Positions 1-9,332 are shown, counted from the first letter of the stretch. The stretch: 64,000 bases of DNA from Brevibacillus sp. (GCA_017656235.1 JACDOF010000001.1:930001-994000); one strand, 5' to 3'. Numbers and translations: made by a program. The notes: generated by a model from the letters alone, not told the origin.

Positions 1-38
1 TACACGGGCACATCTAGGATGCGCTGCTTCGGAATCAT
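1..38 (-). CDS. start of a gene following trpA, possibly hisC (partial)
   Basis: A Shine-Dalgarno (GGAGTGAT) sits five bases before an ATG at 38, and the reading frame MIPKQRILDVPVY runs off the window edge. In Bacillus the gene after trpA in the aromatic supraoperon is hisC (histidinol-phosphate/aromatic aminotransferase), and a short N-terminus with a 'PVY' motif would suit that family. Only 12 codons are visible, so the identity rests on position. Confidence 0.4.
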   Translation of the reverse strand, partial: MIPKQRILDVPV

Positions 39-67
39 TCCATATCACTCCAGAACGGTTTTTCCTG

Positions 68-886
68 TTATTTTAACGCAGAGAGCAAGTTTTGTACAAA
101 CGTTTTTATGTTGCTGATTCCTTCCTCTCGCCGTGCGCTGTCCTTTAACAACGGTAGATTCCGTTCAATTTCCTGCACAATGGCACTCCCGACGATCACC
201 CCGTCTGCGTGTGCGGCCACCTGCCGCACTTGCTGCGGCGTGGAGATGCCAAAGCCAACAGCGATGGGGATGGAGGTACTGGCTCGTACTTTGGATAAAA
301 ACTGAGCCAGATCATCCGGCAGCTCTTCCCTCGCCCCGGTAACACCAAGCGAAGAGACACAATAGAGAAATCCGCTGGCCCTCTGCCCGATCCGGGCAAT
401 CCGCTGCTCCGATGTGGGGGCGACCAGTGAAATCACATGCAGTCCGTTGGCACGAGCTGCCTGAACCGCCGCTTCGTTTTCCTCCACCGGGAGGTCGGGA
501 ATGACCACGCCATCCGCTCCATGCTGGCGCAGGTCGGCAAAAAAGGCATCGATGCCGTATTGCAGCACCGGATTGTAATAGCTGAACAACACCAGCGGAA
601 CCTCTATCCCTGCTTCCCGCAAGCGCCGGACAAAATCAATGACGTCGCGGATCGTCGTCTTGGACGCAAGCGCCCGCAGTGAAGCACGCTGTATGGTCGG
701 CCCATCGGCCAGCGGATCGGAATACGGCACGCCCAGTTCAATCAGCGAAGAACCGGCCTCAACCAGCGCCTTAACCAGTTGGAAGGAAACCTCAAGAGAC
801 GGGTCTCCCACCGTGACGAAAGGCATGAAATGCTTCCTGCTTCGATCGGCAAACAGGAGGTCTATCCGATTGCCCGCTTGGATCAC
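68..886 (-). CDS. trpA: tryptophan synthase alpha subunit
   Basis: TrpA cleaves indole-3-glycerol phosphate to indole and glyceraldehyde 3-phosphate, passing indole to TrpB through the alpha2beta2 complex. The 272-residue TIM barrel has the usual FVTVGDP segment with the catalytic Glu in '[18 protein letters not shown]' and the phosphate-binding 'VGFGIS' and 'GVIVGSAIV' loops near the C-terminus. The start is a GTG overlapping the trpB stop (GTGA), typical of translational coupling. It is the last trp gene; a further gene begins 30 bp downstream, so the transcript probably continues past the window edge. Confidence 0.97.
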   Translation of the reverse strand: MIQAGNRIDLLFADRSRKHFMPFVTVGDPSLEVSFQLVKALVEAGSSLIELGVPYSDPLADGPTIQRASLRALASKTTIRDVIDFVRRLREAGIEVPLVLFSYYNPVLQYGIDAFFADLRQHGADGVVIPDLPVEENEAAVQAARANGLHVISLVAPTSEQRIARIGQRASGFLYCVSSLGVTGAREELPDDLAQFLSKVRASTSIPIAVGFGISTPQQVRQVAAHADGVIVGSAIVQEIERNLPLLKDSARREEGISNIKTFVQNLLSALK

Positions 887-2103
887 CGCTTCTCGCCCCC
901 TTGTTCGAGATAGTGCTGGATCGCTTCGACATCCTTGTCACCACGCCCGGACAAACAAACAACGATCACCTGATCCGTTCCCATTTGCGGAGCGATCTTC
1001 ACCGCTTCGGCCAAGGCATGGGCGCTCTCCAGTGCGGGAATGATTCCCTCCGTCTCAGAAAGCAGCTGCAATGCGGCCAGGGCTTCCTCGTCAGTAACAG
1101 CGGTGTAGCTGACGCGGCCGATTTCCTTGAGATAGGCATGCTCCGGACCGACGCCGGGGTAGTCCAGTCCCGCCGAAATCGAATGCGCTTCCTGTACCTG
1201 CCCCCATTCATCCTGCAGGAGGTAGGTGAGCGCCCCATGAAGCACGCCAGGTGTGCCCAGTGACAAGGTGGCGGCATGTTTGCCGCTCGCAAGTCCGTGT
1301 CCGGCGGCTTCTACACCGCGCAGGTTCACCTCATCCCCGATAAACGGGTAAAACATGCCCATCGCATTGCTGCCTCCCCCGACACAGGCAATCACTACGT
1401 CCGGCAGCCGGCCAATCTGGGCCATGCACTGCTCTCTGGTCTCTTCGCCGATTATCTTTTGAAACTCGCGCACCATGTACGGATAGGGATGGGGACCGAC
1501 GACAGAACCAATCACGTAAAAAGTATCGTCAACGTGGGACACCCAGTAGCGGATCGCTTCATTGGTCGCATCCTTCAGCGTCCGGGTCCCGGAGGTGACG
1601 GGAACGACCTCGGCGCCGAGCAGTTTCATTCGAAACACATTGAGCGCCTGCCGCTTGATGTCTTCCTCACCCATAAACACTTTGCAGGACAAGCCCAGTT
1701 TGGCCGCCACGGTGGCGCTGGCCACACCGTGCTGACCGGCGCCTGTTTCGGCAATAATCGCCTTTTTGCCGAGACGTTTGGCCAAGAGCCCTTGGCCCAG
1801 TGCGTTATTCAGCTTGTGAGCTCCGGTGTGGTTCAGATCTTCCCGTTTCAGGTAGATCTGCGCTCCTCCCAGCGTCTCCGACAGTCGTTCTGCCTCGTAA
1901 AGCGGCGTCGGTCTTCCAGCGTAATGGCACAGCAGGTGGTTCAACTGCGCGAGGAACTGCGGGTCCCGCCTGGCTTCTTCAAAAGCTGTCTCCAGTTGGT
2001 CAAGTGCGTTCATCAGCGTTTCCGGCACAAACCGTCCGCCAAAAGAACCGAAACGTCCCTTCTCGTCGGGAACCTGTTTATACGCAGCGGTTGTTTTGGT
2101 CAT
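883..2103 (-). CDS. trpB: tryptophan synthase beta subunit
   Basis: TrpB condenses indole with serine to tryptophan using PLP. The 406-residue protein has the PLP lysine in 'TGAHKLNNA', the 'AETGAGQHG' loop, the phosphate-binding 'GGGSNAMG' stretch and a C-terminal 'LSGRGDKD'. Length is normal. It overlaps trpF by 26 bp and trpA by 4 bp in the compact trpEDCFBA order of Bacillus. No second beta-like gene is in the window. Confidence 0.98.
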   Translation of the reverse strand: MTKTTAAYKQVPDEKGRFGSFGGRFVPETLMNALDQLETAFEEARRDPQFLAQLNHLLCHYAGRPTPLYEAERLSETLGGAQIYLKREDLNHTGAHKLNNALGQGLLAKRLGKKAIIAETGAGQHGVASATVAAKLGLSCKVFMGEEDIKRQALNVFRMKLLGAEVVPVTSGTRTLKDATNEAIRYWVSHVDDTFYVIGSVVGPHPYPYMVREFQKIIGEETREQCMAQIGRLPDVVIACVGGGSNAMGMFYPFIGDEVNLRGVEAAGHGLASGKHAATLSLGTPGVLHGALTYLLQDEWGQVQEAHSISAGLDYPGVGPEHAYLKEIGRVSYTAVTDEEALAALQLLSETEGIIPALESAHALAEAVKIAPQMGTDQVIVVCLSGRGDKDVEAIQHYLEQGGEKR

Positions 2104-2734
2104 ACGCTCTCACCCTTTCCACCAGGTCTCGTATCTTGTCAGGATCTTTTGCCCCATCTGTTTCTACACCGCTCGAGATGTCTACCGCTTGCGGACGGTA
2201 GTTGGCAAGCAGTTCTCCAATATTGTCGGGGGTGATTCCACCAGCCACAAAAAACGGCTTCCCATCAGCCAACCGGGACAGGAGGGGGATTTTATCCCAC
2301 GAAAAGCAGCGCCCGGTTCCTCCTGCCACCACGGGGTCGTGGGTGTCAAACAAAAACGCGTCAACCACACTGCGGTACCGATCGATGTCGCGTGCCATCT
2401 CCGATCCACTCCTGACACCAAGTGCCTTCCAGACCACCGCGTTGTAACGGCTGCGCACCTCTGCACAAAAGGAAGGCGGCTCTTGCCCATGCAGTTGTAT
2501 CACCTTTAACGGCACATGTGCCAGCACCGCGTCCAGTTCCTGCCTGTCCGGATTGACAAACACGCCAACAGCATCAGGATGGTGGGGCACTCTCCTTAGC
2601 AGTTCACCAGCCTCTTTTGGGGTAACCCGGCGGCGGCTTTCGGCAAAAACAAAGCCAGCGTAATCGGCGCACAAGTCACCAAGCAGACGCAGCGTGGCGG
2701 CATCTCGAACTCCGCAAATCTTTATCATCGTCAT
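2078..2734 (-). CDS. trpF: phosphoribosylanthranilate isomerase
   Basis: TrpF performs the Amadori rearrangement of phosphoribosylanthranilate to CdRP. The 218-residue barrel begins with the family signature 'IKICGV' containing the catalytic Cys, has 'VGVFVN' and 'VIQLHGQE' strands and ends with '[10 protein letters not shown]' and 'VDISSGVE', including the catalytic Asp and phosphate loop. The start overlaps the trpC stop (ATGA). In some organisms trpC and trpF are fused; here they are separate genes. Confidence 0.97.
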   Translation of the reverse strand: MTMIKICGVRDAATLRLLGDLCADYAGFVFAESRRRVTPKEAGELLRRVPHHPDAVGVFVNPDRQELDAVLAHVPLKVIQLHGQEPPSFCAEVRSRYNAVVWKALGVRSGSEMARDIDRYRSVVDAFLFDTHDPVVAGGTGRCFSWDKIPLLSRLADGKPFFVAGGITPDNIGELLANYRPQAVDISSGVETDGAKDPDKIRDLVERVRAYDQNNRCV

Positions 2735-3540
2735 CGGATGTCACCGAATGCCTCCGAGGCGCTTGTGCCAACGAGATCCAGCACAGCCTGTCGGATGTCG
2801 TCCTGCCGCATAAAATGCTCACCCACCAGGACGGCCCGCGCCCCCGCCTGCTTTAAAAAGGAAATATCATGCGGATGGGCAATACCGCTTTCACTGACAA
2901 CCGGTATTTCCGGTGGTACAAGCGGCAGCAGTCGGGCTGTCGTTTCCAACTGCGTGTCAAAGGTGCGCAGGTCGCGGTTGTTGATGCCCAACAGGGAAGG
3001 GGTGACGTGATTCAAAACCATGTCCAATTCGGCCCGGTCATGGATCTCAATCAAGGTATCCATCCCCAACTGCTCAGCGGTCTGAACAAAGTGGACAAGC
3101 CGGGGGCCGTCCAGAATGGCGGCGATCAGCAAAACGCAATCGGCCCCACATGCACGCGACTGGATGATTTGCCACTCGTCGATCAGGAAATCCTTGCGCA
3201 GTACCGGAACGTCTGCAGCCGCGCGTACCTGCTCCAGGTAGCCGAGGCTCCCCTGAAAATAGGTTTCGTCTGTCAAAACAGAGATTGCTTCCACGCGGGC
3301 CGCGGTGTACTGGCGGGCGATCGAAACCGGATCAAAATCTGCCCGGATCACCCCTTTGGAAGGAGATGCTTTCTTTATTTCCGCGATCACGCTAACCGGC
3401 CGGGGGCTCTCCAGAAGCGAGCGGCGAAAGCCGCGCGGAGCGGATATGGTTCGGGCCTGACGGAGCAGTGCCTGTTCCGTCGCTACCTTTTTTTGCCGTG
3501 CCACTTCCGCTCGTTTTGTTTCCACAATCTTATGAAGCAT
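2731..3540 (-). CDS. trpC: indole-3-glycerol phosphate synthase
   Basis: TrpC closes the indole ring, making indole-3-glycerol phosphate from CdRP. The 269-residue barrel has 'IAEIKKASPSKG' with the catalytic Lys, 'VLRKDFLID', 'GINNRDL' and 'VSESGI'. An upstream TTG at 3546 is in frame, but GGAGG lies eight bases before the ATG at 3540, so that ATG is chosen. It overlaps the end of trpD by 11 bp. Confidence 0.97.
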   Translation of the reverse strand: MLHKIVETKRAEVARQKKVATEQALLRQARTISAPRGFRRSLLESPRPVSVIAEIKKASPSKGVIRADFDPVSIARQYTAARVEAISVLTDETYFQGSLGYLEQVRAAADVPVLRKDFLIDEWQIIQSRACGADCVLLIAAILDGPRLVHFVQTAEQLGMDTLIEIHDRAELDMVLNHVTPSLLGINNRDLRTFDTQLETTARLLPLVPPEIPVVSESGIAHPHDISFLKQAGARAVLVGEHFMRQDDIRQAVLDLVGTSASEAFGDIR

Positions 3541-4555
3541 GTGCAATTCCTCCTGCCACTACCCGGATTTGCTCCAGTTTGCGACTCGCCGCTCCGCTGT
3601 CAATCAGGCTGGCCGCCAGCTCTACTCCGTCGGCAATCGAAGCGGCTCGATCTGCCAGGTACAGAATCGCCCCGGCATTCAGCAGCACAATGTCGCGGGC
3701 AGCCCCTGGTTTGCCGGCAAATACTTCACGGATGATCGCGGCGTTCTTCGCGGCGTCTCCTCCCTGCAGCTGTTCACCGGTGTAACGGCCAAGTCCAACC
3801 TGCTCCGGAGTCAGCTCAAAGGTCTGAATGCGTCCTTCTAACAGTTCTGCGACGCAGCTTTTTCCGGTTACGGTCAGCTCATCCAGGCCATCTTCTCCCG
3901 CCACCACCAGCGCGCGCTTTACTCCCAGCTCTCGCAGCACTTCAGCAACCGTCACCAAGAGCGAACGGTCGTATATGCCGAGCAACTGCCGATCGGCACC
4001 CGCCGGATTGGTCAACGGTCCCAGCAGGTTGAACACCGTGCGAATCGCCAGCTCACGGCGCGGACCGGCGGCATGTTTCATCGCCTGATGGTAAAGGGGG
4101 GCGAACAAAAAGCACATCCCGGTTTTTTTCAGACAGGAAGCAGCCCCCTCCGGAGTCAAGGAAATGGGAATATCCAATGCTTCCAGTACATCTGCACTGC
4201 CGCTTTTGCTGGAGACGGCCCGATTGCCGTGTTTGGCGATGGATACTCCGCCGCTCGCAGCCAGAATCGCCGCTGCTGTTGAGATGTTAAACGTGTTTGC
4301 GCCGTCTCCACCTGTCCCGCAGGTGTCAACCAATCCGTCCACCGCCAGCGGCACCCTGGTCGCCCGCTCCCTCATGGCTTGGGCAAAGCCGATAATTTCC
4401 TCGGTTTTCTCCCCTTTTGCCCTGAGTGCGGCCAAAAACGCGCCGATCTGGGCCGGAGTGGCCGCACCGTCCATGATTGCTCCCATCGCCGCCCGGGCCG
4501 TGTCACGATCCAGATGTTCGCCGCGGACGATTTTTTCCAGCACGGTGGTCAGCAT
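3530..4555 (-). CDS. trpD: anthranilate phosphoribosyltransferase
   Basis: TrpD transfers phosphoribosyl from PRPP to anthranilate. The 341-residue protein has the glycine-rich PRPP-binding motif 'DTCGTGGDGANTFNIST', 'KHGNRAVSSKSGSADVLEALG'-like sequence (here ending in ALD), and 'FNLLGPLTNPA'. GGAGGTGA precedes the ATG. It overlaps trpE by 7 bp. No glutamine amidotransferase (trpG) is fused to it or present in the operon, as in B. subtilis where the amidotransferase is supplied from the folate operon. Confidence 0.97.
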   Translation of the reverse strand: MLTTVLEKIVRGEHLDRDTARAAMGAIMDGAATPAQIGAFLAALRAKGEKTEEIIGFAQAMRERATRVPLAVDGLVDTCGTGGDGANTFNISTAAAILAASGGVSIAKHGNRAVSSKSGSADVLEALDIPISLTPEGAASCLKKTGMCFLFAPLYHQAMKHAAGPRRELAIRTVFNLLGPLTNPAGADRQLLGIYDRSLLVTVAEVLRELGVKRALVVAGEDGLDELTVTGKSCVAELLEGRIQTFELTPEQVGLGRYTGEQLQGGDAAKNAAIIREVFAGKPGAARDIVLLNAGAILYLADRAASIADGVELAASLIDSGAASRKLEQIRVVAGGIAHAS

Positions 4556-6069
4556 GCTTTCACCTCCGCATCAGGAAACAGTTGAGCCGCTTTTTCCAGT
4601 GCGCGTAACAGCGCCGCTGCCTTGTTCATCGTCTCCCGATACTCCAAACGGGGAACAGAGTCGGCCACGATTCCCGCACCGGCCTGAACGTGTGCGTACG
4701 AGTCCTGAAACAATATCGTGCGGATCGTGATGCAGCTGTCCAGATTACCGGCAAAACTGAGATAGCCAATCGCTCCCGCGTAGGTGTGCCGGGCGTCCGG
4801 CTCCAGTTCCGCAATGATCTCCATCGCCCGCAGCTTGGGTGCTCCCGACACCGTTCCGGCGGGAAACGCCGACAACAGTGCGTCAAACGGATGCAGATCC
4901 TCGCGCAGTCTTCCCGTAATGTGGGAGACGAGGTGCATGACGTGCGAGTATGGTTCGATCACCATCTGTTCTTCTACCTTTACGGAACCGTACTCCGCCA
5001 CGCGCCCGACATCGTTTCGTCCCAAATCGAGCAGCATCGTATGTTCAGCCCGTTCTTTGGGGTCGGTGAGCAGCTCCTGTGCCAACCTGGCGTCCTCTTC
5101 CGCTGTAGCGCCCCGTTTGCGGGTTCCGGCGATGGGCCGCATCTCTACTTTGCCTTCCTCTACCCGCACCAATAGTTCCGGCGATGCGCCGACCAATGTC
5201 TCGTTTTTGTACTGGAGGTAGTACATGTACGGCGAAGGATTTAACGTTCTGAGCACGCGGTAGACGGCAAACGGATCAACGCTTGTTTGCACCGAGAAGC
5301 GCTGTGACAGAACAACCTGAAAGATGTCCCCCGCGGCAATGTACTCCTTGGCCCGCCTGACCATCTGTTCAAACTGGGACTGCGTCAGATTTGTCTCCAC
5401 CTGCAAGGTCCCCGGTTTTGCAGGCACTCGATTGTGCCTGCTGGCGACCGTTTCCGGCAGCTCTCCTTCCGCTTGTGCTGCCAGCTGCTGCAGTCGTGAA
5501 ATCACCTGTTCGTATTTTTGCGTGACTTCGGCCGCTGTGTCGCCGGCACTGACATGCAGGTTGACGATCAATTGTATTTCTTGTTTCAGGTGGTCAAACA
5601 CAAGCAGTTCGTCGACAAACAGAAACCGAAGATCAGGTACGTTCAGCCGCTCGGCGCGATGGGCCGGCAGCTTTTCAAAATAGCGAAGCGTGTTGTAGCC
5701 GAAAAATCCGACTGCACCGCCGGTCAGACGGGGAAAATGGGGAAAAGACGGGCTGTTGTAGCGTGCCATCCGCTCTTTGAGAACGCGGACCGGATTACCC
5801 TGACACTGCTCGCGGCTGCCGTCGCGGCTGCTGATTGCAATCTGCTCGCCCCTGGCCTCGATGGTCAGGAATGGCCGCAGCCCAATAAACGAATACCTGG
5901 CCCAGCGGCTCCCCCCTTCGACGCTTTCCAGCAAAAATGAATCGTCACTGCGAAACTTCTGGTAAAGCCGGATGGGAGTCTCCTGATCGGCCAACAATGT
6001 CATGCGGACCGGAATCAGCGAGTACCGGGTTGCGAGACGCTGTACATCTGACAAGGGTGGTTCAAACAC
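4549..6069 (-). CDS. trpE: anthranilate synthase component I
   Basis: TrpE makes anthranilate from chorismate with ammonia or glutamine nitrogen. The 506-residue chorismate-binding enzyme has 'RPIAGTRKRG', 'HTMLLDLGRNDVGRV', 'MHLVSHITG', 'PAGTVSGAPKLRAMEII' and 'QAGAGIVADSVP', all family hallmarks. A longer open frame begins at 6180, but its extra codons run through the attenuator hairpin. A strong Shine-Dalgarno (GAGGTGAT) lies just before the GTG at 6069, giving a normal length. Expression is probably set by the TRAP-controlled leader upstream. Confidence 0.96.
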   Translation of the reverse strand: MFEPPLSDVQRLATRYSLIPVRMTLLADQETPIRLYQKFRSDDSFLLESVEGGSRWARYSFIGLRPFLTIEARGEQIAISSRDGSREQCQGNPVRVLKERMARYNSPSFPHFPRLTGGAVGFFGYNTLRYFEKLPAHRAERLNVPDLRFLFVDELLVFDHLKQEIQLIVNLHVSAGDTAAEVTQKYEQVISRLQQLAAQAEGELPETVASRHNRVPAKPGTLQVETNLTQSQFEQMVRRAKEYIAAGDIFQVVLSQRFSVQTSVDPFAVYRVLRTLNPSPYMYYLQYKNETLVGASPELLVRVEEGKVEMRPIAGTRKRGATAEEDARLAQELLTDPKERAEHTMLLDLGRNDVGRVAEYGSVKVEEQMVIEPYSHVMHLVSHITGRLREDLHPFDALLSAFPAGTVSGAPKLRAMEIIAELEPDARHTYAGAIGYLSFAGNLDSCITIRTILFQDSYAHVQAGAGIVADSVPRLEYRETMNKAAALLRALEKAAQLFPDAEVKAC

Positions 6070-6114
6070 GGAATCATCACCTCTTCCTTTTGTAGAAGAG
6101 GAAGCCGTGGAGAG

Positions 6115-6151
6115 AAACAAAAAGATCCAGGAACAGAAAGAGTCCTGGATC
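6115..6151 (-). terminator. trp operon attenuator (intrinsic terminator before trpE)
   Basis: On the minus strand GATCCAGGA and TCCTGGATC form a perfect 9 bp stem with a 10-base loop, followed at once by TTTTTGTTT. It lies between the GAG-repeat site and the trpE Shine-Dalgarno, the position of the B. subtilis trp attenuator. A candidate antiterminator pairs AGAAGAGTT (6179-6187, inside the triplet repeats) with GACTCTTTCT (6135-6144, the edge of the stem and the loop) with one bulged base, so TRAP binding would free the terminator. Confidence 0.9.
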
Positions 6152-6175
6152 GCAGATGACAAACATACGTCCTGG

Positions 6176-6224
6176 CTCAACTCTTCTCTCCCTCAACTTC
6201 ACTCAACTCGACTCATCTTGACTA
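6176..6224 (-). promoter_or_regulatory. TRAP (MtrB) binding site in the trp leader
   Basis: The minus strand carries about ten NAG triplets (TAG, AAG, GAG, GAG, GAG, AAG, GAG, GAG, GAG, GAG), mostly at a 5-base period, from 6224 down to 6176. Known TRAP targets are 9-11 GAG/UAG repeats separated by two or three bases that wrap around the 11-mer ring. The mtrB gene for TRAP is at 16.9 kb. Two triplets are AAG and one spacing is irregular, so the exact register is approximate. Confidence 0.88.
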
Positions 6225-6250
6225 AACCAAAAAAACACCCAGACCAAATC

Positions 6251-6291
6251 GGGCAGCGATTACGTATCTTCTTAAAACTTCCTTACTGCCC
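6251..6291 (-). other. 5' stem-loop of the trp leader
   Basis: GGGCAG (6286-6291) and CTGCCC (6251-6256) can pair about 10 bases after the predicted transcription start and ahead of the TRAP triplets. B. subtilis has a 5' stem-loop in the same place that helps TRAP bind. The arms are only 6 bp and the loop is long, so this is tentative. Confidence 0.4.
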
Positions 6292-6307
6292 TTCTCAACT
6301 TGGTTAA

Positions 6308-6337
6308 CACTTTATAGCAAGAACTCGAAGCTGTCAA
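6308..6337 (-). promoter_or_regulatory. sigma-A-type promoter of the trp operon
   Basis: On the minus strand a perfect TTGACA (6332-6337) begins right after the aroH stop codon. It is followed by TATAAAGT (6308-6315), which gives TATAAA at 15 bp or TAAAGT at 17 bp spacing. Transcription from here would include the TRAP leader but not the aro genes. Confidence 0.7.
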
Positions 6338-6706
6338 CTACTTGCCGGTCAAATCGGGACGCAGCCGAACAGCCTCCCGCAGGAAGACATGCTCAATCTC
6401 CCGCTGACTGCGCGACGTGTTGACATGCATCATGACCCGGATGCAGCGCGGCAAACTGCCCGGAACGGGAATTTCCCTTGCGCACATCAGGGGAACGTAA
6501 GTCCAATCCGCAAAGGACCGGGCAGCCCTTGCCGGAAAAGCGGCATCCAGATCATCCGTAGTCGTGATGAACACACTGGCAATTTCCTCTGCGGCCACTT
6601 GATTTCGCCTGACCATTTCGGTCAGCAGTTCCCGCGTAGCGGCAATGATCTCTTCCGCCTCGTTGCGATCAACAGTGGTAGCTCCCCTAATCCCCCGTAC
6701 AATCAT
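6338..6706 (-). CDS. aroH: chorismate mutase, AroH type
   Basis: The 122-residue protein is a monofunctional AroH chorismate mutase, a trimer turning chorismate into prephenate for Phe and Tyr. Family features are the N-terminal 'VRGIRGATT', the middle 'SVFITTTDDLDAAFPARAAR' region carrying active-site Arg, and 'VPLMCAREIPVPGSLPRCIRVM' with the second catalytic Arg set. The start overlaps the aroB stop by 4 bp. aroC-aroB-aroH followed by trpE is the B. subtilis order. Confidence 0.96.
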   Translation of the reverse strand: MIVRGIRGATTVDRNEAEEIIAATRELLTEMVRRNQVAAEEIASVFITTTDDLDAAFPARAARSFADWTYVPLMCAREIPVPGSLPRCIRVMMHVNTSRSQREIEHVFLREAVRLRPDLTGK

Positions 6707-7812
6707 GTTGTCTGTTCCTCCCGTGCATCCTGCATCACTTGTAGTACCAGGCTCTCTTCTATATTTTTGACAATTTCCACTCGTCCGATGGCGCGCGGCA
6801 ATACGAGCACGAGCTTGCCGGCAACACTTTTCTTATCCCGCCGCATCACGTCCAGCACATCCCTGGGGGACAGTGAACCCGGCCAGCTCACCGGCAGGTC
6901 AAACGACTGCAGCAGCGTCTTGATTCTTCTTGCCGTGCCATTGGGAGCAAGCTCCATCCGCTCGGCCAGTTCCGCAGCCAGCCCCATCCCGATTGAGATG
7001 GCCTCGCCGTGGTTGAGTTTTGCGTAATCAAGCAGGGCCTCGAAGGCGTGGCCAAAGGTGTGCCCCAAATTGAGGATGGCTCTCAGTCCCTGCTCTGTTT
7101 CATCCTGTGCGACCACACGGGCCTTGACTGCACAGCCCCGCTCTATCGCCTCGCTTATAAAGAGCGAATCCAGCGCTTTCAGCCGATCCACATGGTTCTC
7201 CAACCAGGTGACGAAGTTTTCATCGGAGATCAGACCGTGCTTGATCACTTCCGCGAAGCCGGCGGAAACTTCCCGCTTCGGCAAGCTGTGCAGCGTGTCC
7301 GTGTCGTAGATCACCGCAAGCGGTTGATGAAAAGCGCCGATCAGGTTTTTGCCGAGCGGGTGATTGATCGCTACCTTGCCCCCGACTGAGCTGTCGTGAG
7401 CCAGCAGGGTGGTCGGTACCTGTACGAACGCGATGCCGCGCATGTAGGTAGCGGCGACAAATCCCCCCAGGTCGCCAATCACGCCGCCGCCCAGCGCAAG
7501 CAGCAGCGATTTTCGATCCAGTCCGGCCTCGATTGCCGCCGTCATTACCTGTTCGTAAACTGCCAGCCGTTTGGCCTGTTCCCCTGCCTCCACCACGCAG
7601 CTGGCCACCGGATAACCGGCTGCGGCTAGTGTTGAACATACGGTATCCAGATACAGCGGAGCAACATTCTCATCCGTGAGAACAAACAACTTACGCGACC
7701 TCTCTACCCCGGCTGCCTGCAAAAAATCAGGCACTTCCTTCAAGAGACCCGGCCCGATGTGAATTGGATAAGAGCGTTCCGCCAAGTCGACCTGCAGCGT
7801 TCTTTGCTCCAT
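6703..7812 (-). CDS. aroB: 3-dehydroquinate synthase
   Basis: AroB turns DAHP into 3-dehydroquinate, the second shikimate step, using NAD and a metal. The 369-residue protein has 'LALGGGVIGDLGGFVAATYMRG', 'FVQVPTTLLAHDSSVGGKVAINH' and the metal-ligand 'NLGHTFGHAFE' motif. The start touches the aroC stop (TGATG) and the end overlaps aroH, so the three aro genes are translationally coupled. Confidence 0.97.
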   Translation of the reverse strand: MEQRTLQVDLAERSYPIHIGPGLLKEVPDFLQAAGVERSRKLFVLTDENVAPLYLDTVCSTLAAAGYPVASCVVEAGEQAKRLAVYEQVMTAAIEAGLDRKSLLLALGGGVIGDLGGFVAATYMRGIAFVQVPTTLLAHDSSVGGKVAINHPLGKNLIGAFHQPLAVIYDTDTLHSLPKREVSAGFAEVIKHGLISDENFVTWLENHVDRLKALDSLFISEAIERGCAVKARVVAQDETEQGLRAILNLGHTFGHAFEALLDYAKLNHGEAISIGMGLAAELAERMELAPNGTARRIKTLLQSFDLPVSWPGSLSPRDVLDVMRRDKKSVAGKLVLVLPRAIGRVEIVKNIEESLVLQVMQDAREEQTT

Positions 7813-8972
7813 CAGAATCGCTCCGTGTAAGCCCGGTATTGATTGACGTAATCGATCATTTCATCAAGAGAATCACAGGGGAATTTCTCACACATGGCAC
7901 GAGCGATCTCCCATGCGACCACTGCCTCCGCCACAACACTGGCGGCAGGCACGGCACAACTGTCGGAACGCTCGATACTGGCGGCAAACGGCTCTTTCGA
8001 ATCAATATCCACGCTCATCAGCGGTTTGTACAGGGTGGGTATCGGCTTCATCACTCCGCGGACGACAATGGGCATCCCGGTGCTCATTCCGCCTTCCAGT
8101 CCCCCGGCCCGGTTGGTCTTGCGGTAGTAGCCTCTTTCTTCCGACCAGGCGATCTCGTCGTGAACCTGGGAGCCGGGGCGTCCTGCCGCTTCGAAGCCGA
8201 TGCCGATCTCAACTCCCTTAAAGGCCTGGATGCTCATGACGGCCTGTGCCAGGCGTCCATCCAGCTTGCGATCCCACTGTACGTGGCTGCCCAAGCCAAT
8301 CGGCACTCCTTCAACGATCACCTCTACGATCCCGCCGAGCGAGTCACCTTCCTCCTTGGCTTTGTCAATCAGGGCCATCATCCTGGCTTCCGCCTCTTTA
8401 TCCAGGCAGCGAACCGGTGAAGCTTCTGTCCGTTCGATCAGTTCTTCAATCGGCACATCAATGCGTTCTGCCCGCACCTCGCCGATCTGCAGCACCTGTC
8501 CGGCCACCTTGATGCCAAATGCCGCCAGAAGCTGGCGGGCAACGGCGCCAACAGCCACCCGCACCGCGGTCTCCCGCGCACTGGAACGCTCCAGAATATT
8601 CCGCATATCACGCTGACGGTATTTGATGGCTCCATTCAAGTCAGCATGCCCGGGACGGGGCCGGGAAACCCGGCGGCGTTCTTCTCCTTCCTCCACCGGT
8701 TCCACGCTCATGATCTTCTGCCAATGTGTCCAGTCCTTGTTTTCCACAACCAAGGTGATCGGAGCACCCGTCGTATAACCGTGACGCACACCGGACAGAA
8801 TTGTCACCCTGTCGGATTCGATCTGCATCCGCCGTCCACGCCCGTATCCCTTCTGACGGCGCGCAAGCTGTTCGTTTATTTGTTCGATCGAGATGGCCAG
8901 GTTGCTTGGCATCCCTTCGACAATGGCTGTCAGTTGGGGACCGTGCGACTCCCCCGCTGTCAAGTACCTCAT
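7812..8972 (-). CDS. aroC: chorismate synthase
   Basis: AroC (called AroF in Bacillus) makes chorismate from EPSP with reduced FMN. The 386-residue protein starts '[20 protein letters not shown]', has '[13 protein letters not shown]' and '[20 protein letters not shown]', and ends normally. An in-frame start ten codons upstream is rejected because GGAGGA lies eight bases before the ATG at 8972. It is the first gene of the aromatic supraoperon, with its own promoter and a terminator just beyond. Confidence 0.97.
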   Translation of the reverse strand: MRYLTAGESHGPQLTAIVEGMPSNLAISIEQINEQLARRQKGYGRGRRMQIESDRVTILSGVRHGYTTGAPITLVVENKDWTHWQKIMSVEPVEEGEERRRVSRPRPGHADLNGAIKYRQRDMRNILERSSARETAVRVAVGAVARQLLAAFGIKVAGQVLQIGEVRAERIDVPIEELIERTEASPVRCLDKEAEARMMALIDKAKEEGDSLGGIVEVIVEGVPIGLGSHVQWDRKLDGRLAQAVMSIQAFKGVEIGIGFEAAGRPGSQVHDEIAWSEERGYYRKTNRAGGLEGGMSTGMPIVVRGVMKPIPTLYKPLMSVDIDSKEPFAASIERSDSCAVPAASVVAEAVVAWEIARAMCEKFPCDSLDEMIDYVNQYRAYTERF

Positions 8973-9013
8973 GCTCTCTCTTCTCCTCCTACCCTTTACC
9001 ACTTTTATGCGTT

Positions 9014-9042
9014 ATCATATCACACCCACCGGGGGATGAAAA
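9014..9042 (-). promoter_or_regulatory. promoter of the aro operon
   Basis: TTTTCA (9037-9042) and TATGAT (9014-9019) on the minus strand are 17 bp apart and lie about 40 bp before aroC. This fits a sigma-A promoter with a good -10 and a fair -35. It starts inside the terminator of the upstream small gene, so aroC should be transcribed independently of cheR. Confidence 0.6.
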
Positions 9043-9076
9043 CCAAAAAAACAAAACGCTTCTCGCGAGGAGAAGC
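9041..9076 (-). terminator. terminator after the small gene at 9094
   Basis: The minus strand has GCTTCTC-CTCGC-GAGAAGC followed by GTTTTGTTTTTTT, a strong intrinsic terminator. It separates the cheR unit from the aro-trp unit. Confidence 0.85.
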
Positions 9077-9093
9077 TGCTGTCACAACGGATT

Positions 9094-9261
9094 TTACAGA
9101 TGATCGGCCACAACATAGGGCTTGGTCGGTAGAGAACGGCGCATGTGTTCAATCGAGACGAGATCATCCAGTTGTGACCTTTCCGCTCCCAGTATTTGAC
9201 CGCATTCTTGCAGTGTGATCAAACCACGTCGGTATGCCTCAATCACCTTCTGTTTATCCAT
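9094..9261 (-). CDS. small uncharacterised protein
   Basis: A 55-residue basic/amphipathic protein beginning MDKQKVIEAYRRGLITLQEC. A longer frame is open to 9336, but GGGAGG sits just ahead of the ATG at 9261. The segment 'VIEAYRRGLITLQECGQILG' looks like a helix-turn-helix-type helical pair, so a small regulator is possible; this is inference only and I do not recognise the family. It follows cheR by about 70 bp, is followed by a strong terminator, and may be co-transcribed with cheR. Confidence 0.7.
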   Translation of the reverse strand: MDKQKVIEAYRRGLITLQECGQILGAERSQLDDLVSIEHMRRSLPTKPYVVADHL

Positions 9262-9332
9262 GTCGTACCTCCCTGGTCTGGCTTCCTTTTTATTGTTGGA
9301 AAATTCTTGGAGGCATATACGTCGTTTCTGGT

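Noticed and set aside
6070-6180. An N-terminal extension of trpE from an ATG at 6180
   Set aside because: It covers the attenuator hairpin and part of the leader; the GTG at 6069 has a strong ribosome site and gives the usual length.
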